This document shows positions 6,998 through 7,712 of a stretch of 7,712 nucleotides of DNA, in pieces. The notes under the pieces are model-generated. The model did no database searches. It saw only the letters and a list, made by a program, of their open reading frames with translations, and was not told the DNA's origin. Every line of letters begins with the position of its first letter. Within the stretch, counting starts at the first letter, position 1. Both the position numbers and the translations under genes were made by a program. Source of the DNA: a bacterium. Lineage in GTDB: Bacteria > Krumholzibacteriota > Krumholzibacteriia > JACNKJ01. The DNA is taken from positions 1 to 7,712 of the forward strand of contig JACNKJ010000180.1 in assembly GCA_014382085.1 (NCBI GenBank), given 5' to 3'.

Positions 6998-7675
6998 ATG
7001 ACCGTGAAACAAGTCATTAGCGAACTCAAAGCTTTGGGCACGGCGCAGAATCGGAAAATCTACCGGCGCCATGGAGTGATGGGCCAACAGTTCGGTGTGA
7101 GTTACGCGAATCTGGGAAAGCTCAGCAAGACACTCGGCAAGGATTCCGAACTCGCACGTGGCCTCTGGGCCAGCGCTAACCATGATGCACGGGTCCTGGC
7201 TTGCATGCTGGCCGATTCCACCGACTTTAAGGCTAACGAACTGGATGTCATGTGCCGCGAACTCGACAACTACGTGATCACAGACGCATTTTCCGGCTTG
7301 GCCGCCAGATGCGCCAGCGCGAATGCACGCATGAAAAAATGGTGCGGCGCGAAAGGCGAATGGGTGTCGGCGGCGGGTTGGAACATGGTGTGTTCCGCAG
7401 CAGGTCGCTCAGAATTGGATGATACCTTTTTCATTGAGCAGATCGAGCTTATCGAGAACACGATTCACGCCAGTAAAAATCGCACACGCCATTCCATGAA
7501 CCAGGCGCTCATTTGCATCGGATTGCGTGGGCCCCAAATGCGCAAGGCGGCGGTGGCCGCGGCGAAACGCATCGGCAAGGTCGAGGTTGATCACGGGGCG
7601 ACCAGTTGCAAGACGCCCGAGGTCGAAGACTACATCGCCAAGACCTTGGCACATCGGAAAACCAAAAAGAAATAG
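6998..7675 (+). CDS. AlkD-like HEAT-repeat DNA alkylation repair protein
   Basis: This 225-residue soluble, all-helical protein matches the DNA alkylation repair (AlkC/AlkD-like) superfamily. These are HEAT-repeat glycosylases that remove bulky or positively charged alkylated bases, acting in the cytoplasm. Visible landmarks are YANLGKLSK (36-44), LWASANHDARVLA (56-68), LDNYVITDAFSG (89-100), EWVSAAGW (121-128), the helix with SMNQALICIG (166-175), and CKTPEVEDYI (204-213) near the basic C-terminus. Asp96 is the best match to the essential Asp113 of Bacillus cereus AlkD. The Trp that lies four residues before it there is Tyr92 here, and the Arg often found in the next motif (KRAG-like) appears to be Ala125. 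This alignment is from memory, so repair activity is likely but not certain. The protein is at the short end of the family. It probably forms an operon with the VWA gene 12 bases upstream. No terminator is visible in the 37 bases after it. Confidence 0.85.
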   Translation: MTVKQVISELKALGTAQNRKIYRRHGVMGQQFGVSYANLGKLSKTLGKDSELARGLWASANHDARVLACMLADSTDFKANELDVMCRELDNYVITDAFSGLAARCASANARMKKWCGAKGEWVSAAGWNMVCSAAGRSELDDTFFIEQIELIENTIHASKNRTRHSMNQALICIGLRGPQMRKAAVAAAKRIGKVEVDHGATSCKTPEVEDYIAKTLAHRKTKKK

Positions 7676-7712
7676 TCTACTGGTATTCCTGTCCCAGCAA
7701 AACGCTCACGAT

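Overview
The window looks like a stretch of chromosome from an uncultured bacterium with long, secreted, multidomain proteins. Two of its proteins end in a FlgD-Ig/type IX-secretion-like tail (NPFNP near its start, SG[IV]Y near its end). Such tails are common in the FCB group and neighbouring candidate phyla (Eisenbacteria, Krumholzibacteriota, Latescibacterota, KSB1-type lineages). That placement is inferred from domain style only; no rRNA or other marker gene is present. The DNA is mostly about 60-66% G+C. No phage gene, insertion sequence, CRISPR array, tRNA or rRNA was found.

Layout. Positions 1-565 (minus strand) hold the N-terminal 188 codons of a fold-type I, class V PLP-dependent aminotransferase of the isopenicillin-N-epimerase-like type; the rest lies beyond the left edge. 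It is clearly poorer in G+C than everything else. A 171-base divergent intergenic region follows. Then come two tandem paralogues on the plus strand, 737-2737 (666 aa) and 2861-4858 (665 aa). Each has a signal peptide, a TIM-barrel region resembling hypothetical glycosyl hydrolases, a carbohydrate-binding-like beta-sandwich, a second small beta-sandwich, and the C-terminal sorting/Ig-like tail. A strong intrinsic terminator (2756-2793) separates the two. After 42 bases comes 4901-6985, a membrane-anchored BatA/VWA protein. Twelve bases later comes 6998-7675, an AlkD-like HEAT-repeat DNA alkylation repair protein. The last 37 bases hold nothing recognisable.

How the genes fit together. The paralogue pair probably acts outside the inner membrane on a polysaccharide or glycoconjugate, either surface-attached or secreted through the C-terminal tail. 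The terminator suggests that the first copy is expressed as its own unit, while the second copy may be co-transcribed with the VWA and repair genes. I see no functional link between the hydrolase-like pair and the two downstream genes beyond position. The most interesting item is the hydrolase-like pair: it is divergent (43% identity over residues 38-180), keeps an acidic pair expected of a glycosidase active site, and carries an unusual Ca-loop-like insertion and an interposed carbohydrate-binding-like domain.
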